From NCBI GenBank assembly GCA_017937505.1, contig JAGBDL010000172.1, positions 1 through 37,273 on the forward strand: DNA of 37,273 bases, in the 5' to 3' direction. The position numbers and the translations under genes were made by a program. Positions 21,964 through 29,957 of this stretch are shown piece by piece; positions within the stretch are counted from its first letter, which is position 1; every line of letters begins with the position of its first letter. Below the pieces are notes generated by a model. The model was not told where the DNA came from, searched no databases, and worked only from the letters and a program-made list of their open reading frames with translations. This DNA comes from Clostridia bacterium (GTDB taxonomy: Bacteria; Bacillota; Clostridia; Christensenellales; Aristaeellaceae).

Positions 21964-22802
21964 CACGCGCGGCCCCCCTTCGCGTAAAACACCTGTTCAA
22001 ACTCCGGCGAGTCAAACACGACCTCCGGCGATCCCTGCTTGATGACCGTGCCCTGCATCAGCACGACGCGGTCGGCGTAGCGCTCCACGACGCTCAGATC
22101 GTGGGAGACCAGCAGGATGGCCATGTGGTTCCTGCGCTTGAGTTCGTCCACCGTCTGATAAAACGTCTCCAGACCGTTCTGGTCGACGCCCGACACCGGC
22201 TCGTCGAGGATCAGCAGATCCGGCTGCGGCGTGAGCGCCAGCGCCAGCAGCACGCGCTGCAGCTCGCCGCCGGAAAGCGCGCCCAGCGCCCTGTCCGCCA
22301 GCTGCGCGCAGTGCGTGCGCTCCAGCGCGGCAAGCACCCTTTCGCGCGTCTTCTTCGAGACGCCCAGAAAGACCGGTCGCCGCGACAGCGAGCCCGCCAT
22401 GAAATCCATAACCGTCACCGGCGAGGAGCGGTCAAATTCCAGCTGCTGAGGCACATAGCCCGTGCGCAGATCGGCCGCGGGTCGCCCGTCGCTGGTGAGG
22501 TGGCGGATGGTGCCGGTATACTCGATCTGCCCGAGCAGCGCGCGCAGCAGCGTCGTCTTGCCCGCGCCGTTCGTGCCGATCAGCGCGGTCAGCTCGCCGC
22601 AGTGGATGTGCAGGCTCACGTCCTTGAGCGGCGTCTGCGCGCCGAAGGAGACGGTCAGCTTGTCCACCTCGATGCGGCAGAGCTTGCAGCCCGCGTCCGG
22701 GCCCGGCAGATGCGGATGCGGGCAGGCAGGCTGCTGCGCGTCCTGCGGCGCATCCTCGGGCGCAAACTGGCTCTTTCTCAGGGGTTTGATCTTCTCTATC
22801 AC
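21963..22802 (-). CDS. znuC: Zinc ABC transporter ATPase with Cys/His N-terminal extension
   Basis: A 279-residue ATPase that drives zinc import at the inner face of the membrane. Walker A is GTNGAGKTT, the signature LSGGELQRVLLA and Walker B LLILDEP, with the switch His in LLVSHDLSVVERY. Before the ATPase domain there are about 42 extra residues containing CPHPHLPGPDAGCKLC, a likely metal-binding stretch that could sense cytosolic zinc. Typical ZnuC lacks this part. The start is GTG, overlapping the znuA stop as GTGA, with GGAGG 10 bp upstream. Confidence 0.92.
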   Translation of the reverse strand: MIEKIKPLRKSQFAPEDAPQDAQQPACPHPHLPGPDAGCKLCRIEVDKLTVSFGAQTPLKDVSLHIHCGELTALIGTNGAGKTTLLRALLGQIEYTGTIRHLTSDGRPAADLRTGYVPQQLEFDRSSPVTVMDFMAGSLSRRPVFLGVSKKTRERVLAALERTHCAQLADRALGALSGGELQRVLLALALTPQPDLLILDEPVSGVDQNGLETFYQTVDELKRRNHMAILLVSHDLSVVERYADRVVLMQGTVIKQGSPEVVFDSPEFEQVFYAKGGRA

Positions 22803-23713
22803 GGCTCAAGCGCCTCCGTCAGCACGCGCGCGTTCTCCCGCATCGCGTTTTCATAGCTCTCCGGGCTGGCGTCGCCGGAAACCACCGGATCGAGCGTAAA
22901 CACCTTTGCACCCGTCTCCCGAGCGATGGTCTCGGCGGACTTCGTCGGATACTGTGGCTCCACAAACAGCGCCTTCACCTGACGCTGCTTCACCAGGTCG
23001 CAGGTCGCAGCGATCTGGCGCGTGCTCGGCTCCTCGCCGGCGTCGCTGGCAATCACGCCCGCCACCACAAGGCCATAGGCGTCCGCGAAATAGGTGAACG
23101 CCTCGTGGAAGGTGACGATCGCGCTGCCCGCAAGCGGTGCAAGCTGCGCGGAAAGCTCCGCGTCAAGCGCCTGAATCTGCGCCTTGTATGCCGCCGCGTT
23201 CTGCTGATAGGCCTCCGCGTTTTCGCTGTCCACCGCGGCAAGGCCGTCCGCAATGTTCTGCACCTGACGGATGGCCAGCTTGGGATCCAGCCACACATGC
23301 GCATTGTATACACCGTGATCGTGGTCATGATCCCCGTGCCCATGGTCGTGCTCGTCCTCGCTGCACAGCATATCGATGCCGTCGCTCGCGTTGATGACCG
23401 GCAGCTCCGGCCGCTGGGCGATCACCTTGTCCATGAACTGCTCCATCCCGCCGCCGTTGATGACGAGCGCGTCCGCCCCCTCGAGCGTGACCATGTCGCG
23501 CGTCTGCAGCTGATAATCGTGCAGACAGCCGACGCTCTCGGCTGCCATGTTCACCACGCGCACGCCCGGCACATCCCGGGCCACGTTTTGGGTGAACACA
23601 TACATCGGATAAAACGACGTGACGATCGTCTTCCCCGCGGCTTCCTCCGCCGCACAGCCGCTGCACACCAAAAGCGCGAGCGCCAGCAGCGCGGCCAGCA
23701 TGCTCTTTTTCAT
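22799..23713 (-). CDS. znuA: Zinc-binding lipoprotein of the ABC importer
   Basis: A 304-residue cluster A-I metal-binding protein. The N-terminus is a signal peptide ending in CSGC, a somewhat unusual lipobox (Cys at -3), so membrane anchoring by lipid at Cys20 is probable. A His-rich acidic loop (EDEHDHGHGDHDHDHG) precedes NAHVWLDPK, whose His is a metal ligand. VTFHEAFTYFADAYGL gives the second His, and the Glu/Asp near VEPQYPTKSAE and LDPV complete the site. The loop is typical of zinc-specific members. AAAGGA stands 10 bp before ATG. It is the first gene of the operon; a Fur-family-like palindrome lies about 155 bp upstream. Confidence 0.93.
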   Translation of the reverse strand: MKKSMLAALLALALLVCSGCAAEEAAGKTIVTSFYPMYVFTQNVARDVPGVRVVNMAAESVGCLHDYQLQTRDMVTLEGADALVINGGGMEQFMDKVIAQRPELPVINASDGIDMLCSEDEHDHGHGDHDHDHGVYNAHVWLDPKLAIRQVQNIADGLAAVDSENAEAYQQNAAAYKAQIQALDAELSAQLAPLAGSAIVTFHEAFTYFADAYGLVVAGVIASDAGEEPSTRQIAATCDLVKQRQVKALFVEPQYPTKSAETIARETGAKVFTLDPVVSGDASPESYENAMRENARVLTEALEP

Positions 23714-23846
23714 CTATTTTCAATCCTTTCGTCGTCCGGTTGTCAATAAGCATAACCCATCAACTATAATATCTTCTCGCCTCATCTCCTTTTTCCTGCC
23801 TGCATCCGTCCGTTTCTTCGTTTATTCTTCTTCCGCTTCTCCCGAA

Positions 23847-23875
23847 TTGATATTTCACGCTCTTTGTGTTATCAT
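23847..23875 (+). promoter_or_regulatory. Promoter of the polA unit
   Basis: TTGATA, a 17-bp spacer and TATCAT, 36 bp before the polA start. The -10 box lies inside the palindrome. Confidence 0.65.
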
Positions 23876-23884
23876 AATGATAAC
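23868..23884. promoter_or_regulatory. Fur-family-like 17-bp palindrome
   Basis: GTTATCATAATGATAAC is perfectly palindromic around a central A. Its inner 15 bp, TTATCAT-A-ATGATAA, has the 7-1-7 form of Fur-family boxes and differs from the PerR consensus TTATAAT-N-ATTATAA at one position per half. Its neighbour znuA suggests Zur; the overlap with the polA -10 suggests it could also repress polA. Confidence 0.55.
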
Positions 23885-23911
23885 TGTCCCCAAGCATAGA
23901 AGGAGGCTCCC

Positions 23912-26461
23912 ATGCCCGAAACGTTTGTCATCATCGACGGCAACAGCCTGATGCACCGCGCATTCCACGCGCTGCCGCCGCTCACCAATGAAGACGGAAT
24001 CTACACCAACGCCGTATTTGGCTTTCTCAGCATGCTGCTCAAGGTTGTCGCGGACGAGCGCCCCGACTATCTGGCCGTCGCGTTTGACATGCACGGCCCG
24101 ACGTTCCGCCACACGGACTATGCCGAATACAAGGCGGGCCGCAAGCCGACCGCGCCGGAGCTGCGTCCGCAGTTTGATCTGCTGTACGAGTGTCTGGATG
24201 CGATGGGTGTCCGCCGCCTGACCTGCCCCACGTTCGAGGCGGACGACATTCTGGGCACCATGGCGCGCCGCTGCGAGGAGGCGGGCATTTCTGCCCTGCT
24301 GGTCACCGGCGACCGCGATTCCATGCAGCTGGTCACCGAAACCTCCAGCGTACTCTACACCAGGCGCGGCGTGTCCGACGTGGTGCGCTACACGCCCGAA
24401 AAGGTCAAGGAGGATTTCGGCGTGACGCCGCAGCAGATTCCGGACCTCAAGGGCTTGATGGGCGACGCGAGCGACAACATCCCCGGCGTGCCGGGCATCG
24501 GCGAGAAGACCGCCGTCAAGCTGCTGGACGCCTACGGAACGCTGGAAAACGCCTTCGACCACGCGGATACGGATCTCAAGGGCAAGCAGCGCGAGAAGAT
24601 GCTTGAGGGCCGCCTGTCCGGCCTGATGAGCAAGAAGATCGCGACGATCACGCGGCAGGTGCCCCTCGAGGAGCGCATCGAGGACTGCCGCCTGCATGAC
24701 ATGCAGGGCGCGATGCCGGTCTTTGAGCGGCTGCAGCTCAAGTCCCTGATGACGCGCCTTCGCCAGCTCGCGCCGGACGCGCCGCAGGCCGAATCATCCG
24801 CAAAGGCCGCGCTGGCCTGGCAGGAGGAAGCCGCGCTTTCCAGCGCCGAGGCCATCCGCGCCTGGATCGAGGATATTCCCGGGGACGCCGCTGCGGCGAT
24901 TGTCATGCGCGAGGAGGGCTTCTCCCTGGCGGACGGCAGCGGACGCCGGGCCGCGATTCCCTTCGCGCAGGGCCTGCTGGGCGAGGGCATGGACCCTGTG
25001 GAAGCCGCGCAGGCGCTCGCTCCGCTCCTTTCCGGCGCGCGCCGTCTGGTTCTCTTCGGGGCCAAGCGGCTGATGACGCAGTTGGCCCCGTGGGGCGTGG
25101 CGATCACCGCGCCGTTTGACGACGTGCAGCTTGAGGCCTATCTGCTCGCGCCGCAGAGCGGCAATTATGAAGCGCCGGAAAGCGCCGCTGCGCTGTACGA
25201 GCAATCGATCGAATCCGCCGCGCAGCTTCATCAGCAGGACATGACGAAGCTCTACCGCGAGATCGAGCTGCCGCTGCTGAACACGCTCTACGCCATGGAG
25301 TGCGAGGGCTTTTTGGTCGACCGCGAGGAGCTTCACCGGCTCGGCGCGCAGTACAACCAGCAGATTTCCGCGCTGCGCGACGAAATCTACGCGCTGTGCG
25401 GCGTGGAGCCGTTCAACCTGAACAGCACGCAGCAGCTGGGCGCGGTGCTCTTTGAGAAGCTGGGCCTGCCCGCCAGAAAGAAGACCCAGCGCGGCTATTC
25501 CACCGACGCGGACACGCTGCAGGAGCTTTCAAGCCTCCACCCAGCGATCGACAAAATTCTCGCCTACCGCCAGGTGACCAAGCTGAACAGCACCTATATC
25601 GACGGCCTGCTGCGCCTGACCGGGCGGGACGGCCGCATCCACACCTGGTTTGACCAGACCACCGCGGCGACGGGCCGCATCTCCTCCAGCGAGCCGAACC
25701 TGCAGAACATCCCCGTGCGCACGGAGATGGGCCGCGAGATCCGCCGCGCCTTCATCGCCAAACCCGGCTGCGTGCTCGTGGATGCGGACTACTCGCAGAT
25801 CGAGCTGCGCCTGCTTGCGCACCTGTCGGGCGACCCGGCCATGTGCGACGCGTTCTCCCGCGGCCAGGACGTGCACACGCGCACGGCCGCCGAGGTCTAC
25901 GGCGTGCCGATTGAGGAGGTCACGCCGCAGATGCGCTCCAGCGCCAAGGCCGTCAACTTCGGCATCGTCTACGGCATCAGCGATTTCGGCCTGGCCTCCA
26001 ACCTGCACATCTCCCGCAAGGAAGCCGCCGAGTTCATCGAGCGCTACTTTGCCCGCTACGGCGCGGTGCGCAAGTTCATGGACGCGTGCGTCGCGCAGGG
26101 CAAGGCCGAGGGCTATTCGGTCACGATGTACGGCCGCCGCCGCCCGCTGCCGGAGCTCTCCTCCTCCAACTACAACCGCCGCCAGTTCGGCGAGCGGGCC
26201 GCGATGAACACGCCCGTGCAGGGCGCCGCGGCGGACATCATCAAGATCGCCATGAACACGGTGCACAGGCGCCTTTCGGAGGAGGGGCTCAAGGCCCGGC
26301 TCATCCTGCAGGTGCACGACGAGCTGATCGTCGAGTGCCCGGAGCGTGAGCAGGAGCAGGTCGAGCAGTTGCTGCGCGCGTGCATGGAAAGCGCCGCATC
26401 GCTGAGCGTGCCCCTCGTCGCGGACGTGCACGCCGGGCATTCCTGGTTTGACACCAAATAA
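23912..26461 (+). CDS. polA: DNA polymerase I
   Basis: An 849-residue family A polymerase that fills gaps and removes RNA primers. Residues 1-290 are the 5' nuclease (IDGNSLMHRAFHALPPL, DRDSMQLVTE, LMGDASDNIPGVPGIGEKTA). The middle third is the 3'-5' exonuclease fold, but its catalytic acids are absent (the first motif reads AIVMREEG), so proofreading is lost as in Bacillus. The polymerase domain has motif A VDADYSQIELRLLAH, motif B KAVNFGIVYGIS and motif C LQVHDELIVE. AAGGAGG is 5 bp before ATG. It heads the unit polA, coaE, transglycosylase; a GC hairpin after the stop lacks a T-run, so read-through is likely. Confidence 0.97.
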   Translation: MPETFVIIDGNSLMHRAFHALPPLTNEDGIYTNAVFGFLSMLLKVVADERPDYLAVAFDMHGPTFRHTDYAEYKAGRKPTAPELRPQFDLLYECLDAMGVRRLTCPTFEADDILGTMARRCEEAGISALLVTGDRDSMQLVTETSSVLYTRRGVSDVVRYTPEKVKEDFGVTPQQIPDLKGLMGDASDNIPGVPGIGEKTAVKLLDAYGTLENAFDHADTDLKGKQREKMLEGRLSGLMSKKIATITRQVPLEERIEDCRLHDMQGAMPVFERLQLKSLMTRLRQLAPDAPQAESSAKAALAWQEEAALSSAEAIRAWIEDIPGDAAAAIVMREEGFSLADGSGRRAAIPFAQGLLGEGMDPVEAAQALAPLLSGARRLVLFGAKRLMTQLAPWGVAITAPFDDVQLEAYLLAPQSGNYEAPESAAALYEQSIESAAQLHQQDMTKLYREIELPLLNTLYAMECEGFLVDREELHRLGAQYNQQISALRDEIYALCGVEPFNLNSTQQLGAVLFEKLGLPARKKTQRGYSTDADTLQELSSLHPAIDKILAYRQVTKLNSTYIDGLLRLTGRDGRIHTWFDQTTAATGRISSSEPNLQNIPVRTEMGREIRRAFIAKPGCVLVDADYSQIELRLLAHLSGDPAMCDAFSRGQDVHTRTAAEVYGVPIEEVTPQMRSSAKAVNFGIVYGISDFGLASNLHISRKEAAEFIERYFARYGAVRKFMDACVAQGKAEGYSVTMYGRRRPLPELSSSNYNRRQFGERAAMNTPVQGAAADIIKIAMNTVHRRLSEEGLKARLILQVHDELIVECPEREQEQVEQLLRACMESAASLSVPLVADVHAGHSWFDTK

Positions 26462-26611
26462 CGCGGGCGGTGCCCGCCTCCGCTTCCGAAACGCTTTACA
26501 GCGCAACGCCTTTCGGTGCTCGCTGTTCGAATTTGTGCAATTCCCCGATAAATTCTCCCATCAGCAAGAAAAGGGCGCTCTCATTCGTCTACATATCAGG
26601 AGAAAGCATCT

Positions 26612-27208
26612 ATGAAAATCGGACTGACCGGCTCCATCGCCTGCGGCAAGAGCGCCGTGAGCCAGTATCTGCGGGAGCTTGGCTACTTTGTCGCCGACGC
26701 GGACGCCATTTCCCGCAGCCTCACTGCGCCCGGCGGCAAGGCGCTTCCCCTGCTGCGTGAGGCCTTCGGCGGCGAGGTTTTTGATGGCGACGTGCTGAAC
26801 CGCCGCCGTCTGGGCGGCATCGTCTTTGGCGACGCCGACAAGCGCGCGCAGCTCAACGCCATTTTGCATCCGCTGATCATCCGCACGTTTCAGGCCGAGC
26901 TGAACGCCCACGACGCGCCCGATACGCTCGTCTTCGGCGACGTGCCGCTGCTGTATGAATGCGGCATGACGCAGATGTTTGACCGCATCTTTGTCGTTTC
27001 CGCCCCGAGGGAGACGCAGATTGCGCGGCTGCTTGCGCGCGACGGTCTCTCCCGTGAGGAGGCGGAGCGCCGCATCGACGCCCAGATGCCGCTTGCGCAG
27101 AAATGCGCGCTGGCCGACGCGGTCATTGATACCGACGGGCCGATGGAAAACACCCGCGCCCGGGTGCGCGCGCTGATTGATTCCATTTTTCCAAGGAGGA
27201 AGGCATGA
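26612..27208 (+). CDS. coaE: Dephospho-CoA kinase
   Basis: A 198-residue enzyme for the last step of coenzyme A synthesis, phosphorylating the 3'-hydroxyl of dephospho-CoA with ATP. The P-loop GLTGSIACGKSAV is at the N-terminus. FVADADAISR and the segment VFGDVPLLYECGM are the CoA-binding signatures, and QIARLLARDGLSREEAERRI is the lid region. AGGAG lies 9 bp before ATG. It follows polA, a common order in Clostridia. The 150-bp gap holds no recognised gene or convincing promoter. Its stop overlaps the next start as ATGA. Confidence 0.96.
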   Translation: MKIGLTGSIACGKSAVSQYLRELGYFVADADAISRSLTAPGGKALPLLREAFGGEVFDGDVLNRRRLGGIVFGDADKRAQLNAILHPLIIRTFQAELNAHDAPDTLVFGDVPLLYECGMTQMFDRIFVVSAPRETQIARLLARDGLSREEAERRIDAQMPLAQKCALADAVIDTDGPMENTRARVRALIDSIFPRRKA

Positions 27209-28008
27209 ACACACCCTCTCCCGCGCCGCAGCGCAGGCGGCGCGCGCAGCAGGACGGGCCTGTCCGGCAGGAGACGCCCGTCCGCCAGGAGCCTGTGCGC
27301 CGCCGCGCGCAGGCCGGGCACAGACAGGCTGCCTTTGACAGGGCGTTTGAGCACTCCATCTTCGAGCGGATGCCCACGCCCGTGCGCGTGCTGCTCATCA
27401 CGCTGTGCGTCGCCATCTTCTTCACCTGCGCCGTGGGCATCACCCGAAGCTATCTGCAGGCGCAGGAGGAGCGCCGCCGCCTGGAGGCCGAGGCCGCCGA
27501 GCGCGCGCAGCATCCGCTTCAGTACGCCGGCTTCATCACACAGTACGCCATGGCCCAGGAGCTGGACCCCGCGCTGGTCGCCGCCGTGATCCTGTGCGAA
27601 TCCAGCTACAACCCCGAGGCCGAAAGCCGCCTGGGCGCGCGTGGGCTGATGCAGCTGATGGAGGATACCGCCGGCTGGGTCGCGCACAAGCTCGGCGAGG
27701 ACGGCGAAGGGTACTCCTTTGACCTGCTCTACGACCCGGAAACCAACATCCGCTTCGGCACCTGGTATCTGGGCTATCTCTCCCGGCGCTTTGGCGGCGA
27801 CGCGACGAAGATCGTCTGCGCCTACCACGCCGGCCAGGGCAACGTGGACGCCTGGCTCAAGAATCCCGAGTACAGCAGCGACGGCGTGACGCTTGACGTC
27901 ATCCCGACGCAGGACACCGCCACCTATGCCGCCCGCGTGCTGCACGCGCGCGACGTCTACCGCAAGTACTACTTCCCTTCCGCTACGCCGGAACCCGCTG
28001 TCCCGTAA
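27205..28008 (+). CDS. Membrane-anchored lytic transglycosylase
   Basis: A 267-residue peptidoglycan lyase. The first 55 residues are Arg/Gln/Pro-rich and should be cytosolic. A membrane segment follows at about 61-80, then a short coiled coil (EERRRLEAEAAERA), and an SLT domain from about 108. The catalytic Glu is E132 in VILCESSYNPEAES, followed by GARGLMQLM and the later ICAYHAGQGNVDAWL, all typical of Slt70-type enzymes, which cleave the MurNAc-GlcNAc bond with 1,6-anhydro products. The start overlaps the coaE stop. The polA-coaE-transglycosylase order recurs in Clostridia. Confidence 0.93.
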   Translation: MNTPSPAPQRRRRAQQDGPVRQETPVRQEPVRRRAQAGHRQAAFDRAFEHSIFERMPTPVRVLLITLCVAIFFTCAVGITRSYLQAQEERRRLEAEAAERAQHPLQYAGFITQYAMAQELDPALVAAVILCESSYNPEAESRLGARGLMQLMEDTAGWVAHKLGEDGEGYSFDLLYDPETNIRFGTWYLGYLSRRFGGDATKIVCAYHAGQGNVDAWLKNPEYSSDGVTLDVIPTQDTATYAARVLHARDVYRKYYFPSATPEPAVP

Positions 28009-28021
28009 AGGAGTTTCGCTT

Positions 28022-29608
28022 ATGCGCACATCTTTTCCTCATCTGAGGCGTATCCTCGCGGCGCTGCTGCTCGGCGCGCTCTCGCTCTGCCCGGCCGCGG
28101 CCTGCGCTGCCCCGTCCTATCTCACCTGCGCCATCGTCGCCACCGACGACCTGGAGCTTCGTCCGCTGGAGCTGAACCAGCGCGACGTGGTCAGTGTGCT
28201 CGATCTGGTGTACGAGGGCCTGTTCGCCATGGATGACAACTACATGCCCCAGCCGGAGCTTGCCTATTCCTATGAGTTCATCAGCGACGGCCGCCGCCTG
28301 CGCGTGGTGCTGCGCGACGACGTGACCTTCCACAACGGCGCTCCCCTGACGGCAAACGACGTCGTGGCAACGCTTGACTACATGTATGAGCTGACCGGCT
28401 TTGACAGCGATCTCAACTCCGAGTACGATCTGACGGATCGCGGCCTGTACTACTCGACGTTTTACTCCATCAAGAGCTGGGAAGCCGAGGACGAGCGCAC
28501 GCTGCTCTTTAATCTGCGCCGCGCCTGCTTCGGCTCGCTCTACGCGCTCACCTTCCCCATTCTGCCCGCCTCCGAGGTGTCAAACGCCATGCCCTCCGGC
28601 ACCGGCCCGTACGCCTATGACGGCTATGAGCGCGGCAGCGCCATCTGGCTCAAGGCGAACAAGACCTGGTGGAAGCGCGTGCCGCAGGTGACCAACATCC
28701 GCGCAAGCATCTACAAGGATTCCGAGGCCGCGCTGAACGCGTTTGACACGCAGACCGTGGACGTGGCGATGACCCGCTCGATCAACGCCTCCCGCTACTC
28801 CGGCTCGCTCAGCTCGTTCTCCCTCTCCGCGCGCACGCGTCAGCTCGAGGTGCTGCTGATGAACCGCGCCTACAAGTACCTCAAGAGCGACGACAACGGC
28901 AAGAACCTGGTGCGCGAGGCGATCTCCTACGCGATCAACCGCAGCGAGCTGATCTCCTCCGTCTATCAGGGCATGGCGACCGTCGCCTACACGCCTGTCC
29001 CGGCCGGCACCTGGCTCTCCAACGAGTCGACCATCCGCGACGTGTACGATCCGCTGATGGCGGAATCGCTGCTGGATCAGGCGGGCTGGAAGATGGCGGA
29101 TGACGGCAAGCGCTACAAGGACGGCAAGGCGATGGAGTCCTTCCGCATCCTGGTCTACGACGAGCCGGGCTCCACGGTCCGCACCAACGCGGCGAACAAG
29201 ATCGTCGAGCAGCTCAAGGCCGTCGGCATTCCGGCCTATGTCGCCACCTGGTCGCGCGAGGACGTCCTCACCAAGCTCAGGAGCGGCGACTATTCCCTCG
29301 CCCTGTGCGCGTTCAACTTCGACGTCGGCCCGGACCCGGGCTTCACGCTGACCTCGACCGCCAGCTGCAACTACACGCGCTACCGCAGCGACGACATGAA
29401 CAGCCTGCTCACGCAGCTGCGCTCCAGCGTCACCTCCGCCGATTACCAGAACGCCATGAGTCTGATCCAGGATCAGTTCGAGCAGGACATTCCCTACATC
29501 TGCCTGTACTGGCGTGCCGGCGCGCTCCTCTCCCGCTCCGCCTTCACCGACGCGCGCGATATCCGCGAGCTGGAGCTGCTGCGCGGCGTGGAGAGCTTCA
29601 GCAACTGA
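28022..29608 (+). CDS. Family 5 extracellular solute-binding protein
   Basis: A 528-residue secreted protein of the oligopeptide/nickel-binding (SBP_bac_5) family. The N-terminal signal is LRRILAALLLGALSLCPAAACAAP; cleavage may be at ACA-AP, or Cys27 may be lipidated (PAAAC). The domain includes LVYEGLFAMDDNYMPQPELA, FHNGAPLTANDVVATLDYM, GTGPYAYDGYERG and VREAISYAINRSELI. Such proteins capture peptides for an ABC importer, but no permease or ATPase is adjacent, so it is an orphan that may use a remote importer or have a sensing role. The start is 8 bp after AAGGAG and 13 bp after the transglycosylase stop. Confidence 0.92.
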   Translation: MRTSFPHLRRILAALLLGALSLCPAAACAAPSYLTCAIVATDDLELRPLELNQRDVVSVLDLVYEGLFAMDDNYMPQPELAYSYEFISDGRRLRVVLRDDVTFHNGAPLTANDVVATLDYMYELTGFDSDLNSEYDLTDRGLYYSTFYSIKSWEAEDERTLLFNLRRACFGSLYALTFPILPASEVSNAMPSGTGPYAYDGYERGSAIWLKANKTWWKRVPQVTNIRASIYKDSEAALNAFDTQTVDVAMTRSINASRYSGSLSSFSLSARTRQLEVLLMNRAYKYLKSDDNGKNLVREAISYAINRSELISSVYQGMATVAYTPVPAGTWLSNESTIRDVYDPLMAESLLDQAGWKMADDGKRYKDGKAMESFRILVYDEPGSTVRTNAANKIVEQLKAVGIPAYVATWSREDVLTKLRSGDYSLALCAFNFDVGPDPGFTLTSTASCNYTRYRSDDMNSLLTQLRSSVTSADYQNAMSLIQDQFEQDIPYICLYWRAGALLSRSAFTDARDIRELELLRGVESFSN

Positions 29609-29887
29609 CACTAATGCATCTTATACACGCGCGAAGCGAAGATGGGAGTCTGAGGGACTTCGTCCCTCAGGCAGGTTTTAGGTGCCGGAGCCTGACGCGC
29701 CCTGTGGGCGATACAGTCAGGCGGAACGCCGGAAACGGCAAGGAGCGCTTGCGCGACTATGCCGGCTTCCCGGATCGGCAGCCCTAACGTCTCCGTCAAG
29801 GCGAAGCCCAAACAAGAATCGAAGAAAAACCGCAGGCAACAATTGCGATTCCGATCACAACGCTGAAAACCGCTCAACACGAATGAA
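29609..29887. other. Structured intergenic region containing repeat copy A
   Basis: No gene is supported in this stretch. Besides the repeat core it holds CCTGAC ... GTCAGG enclosing CGCCC-TGT-GGGCG (about 29691-29725), a GCCG-GAAA-CGGC tetraloop hairpin (about 29718-29731) and GCGCTTGCGC. Such a run of hairpins suggests a folded RNA or a mobile repeat rather than a gene. Confidence 0.5.
29628..29678 (+). repeat. Dispersed hairpin repeat, copy A
   Basis: This 51-bp segment is 48/51 identical to 34787-34837. It contains CGCGCGAAGCGAAGA, then a perfect 9-bp stem CTGAGGGAC/GTCCCTCAG with a 3-nt loop, then GCAGGTTT. The stem is conserved and the differences fall in the loop and a flank. Confidence 0.85.
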
Positions 29888-29927
29888 GGCTGCGCAGCCA
29901 GAAGACTGCGCAGCCCTTTCTCTTTGG
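29888..29927 (+). terminator. Terminator of the polA-to-SBP transcript
   Basis: GGCTGCGCA pairs with TGCGCAGCC around a 10-nt loop, followed by CTTTCTCTTT. It may also end the convergent reductase transcript. Confidence 0.7.
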
Positions 29928-29957
29928 TTGTGTATCCGCTTCTCAGCGGAATGCTGC

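Larger units (their letters stand above)
23714..23911. promoter_or_regulatory. znuA/polA divergent regulatory region
   Basis: An A/T-rich gap between divergent genes. For znuA a TATTAT/TATAGT box is present (23763-23771, minus strand) but without a recognisable -35, as expected if activation or a tightly regulated promoter is used. The polA promoter and the palindrome lie at the other end. Confidence 0.5.

Noticed and set aside
26463..26477. GCGGGC-GGT-GCCCGC hairpin after polA as a terminator
   Set aside because: The stem is only 6 bp and no T-run follows, so read-through into coaE is more likely.
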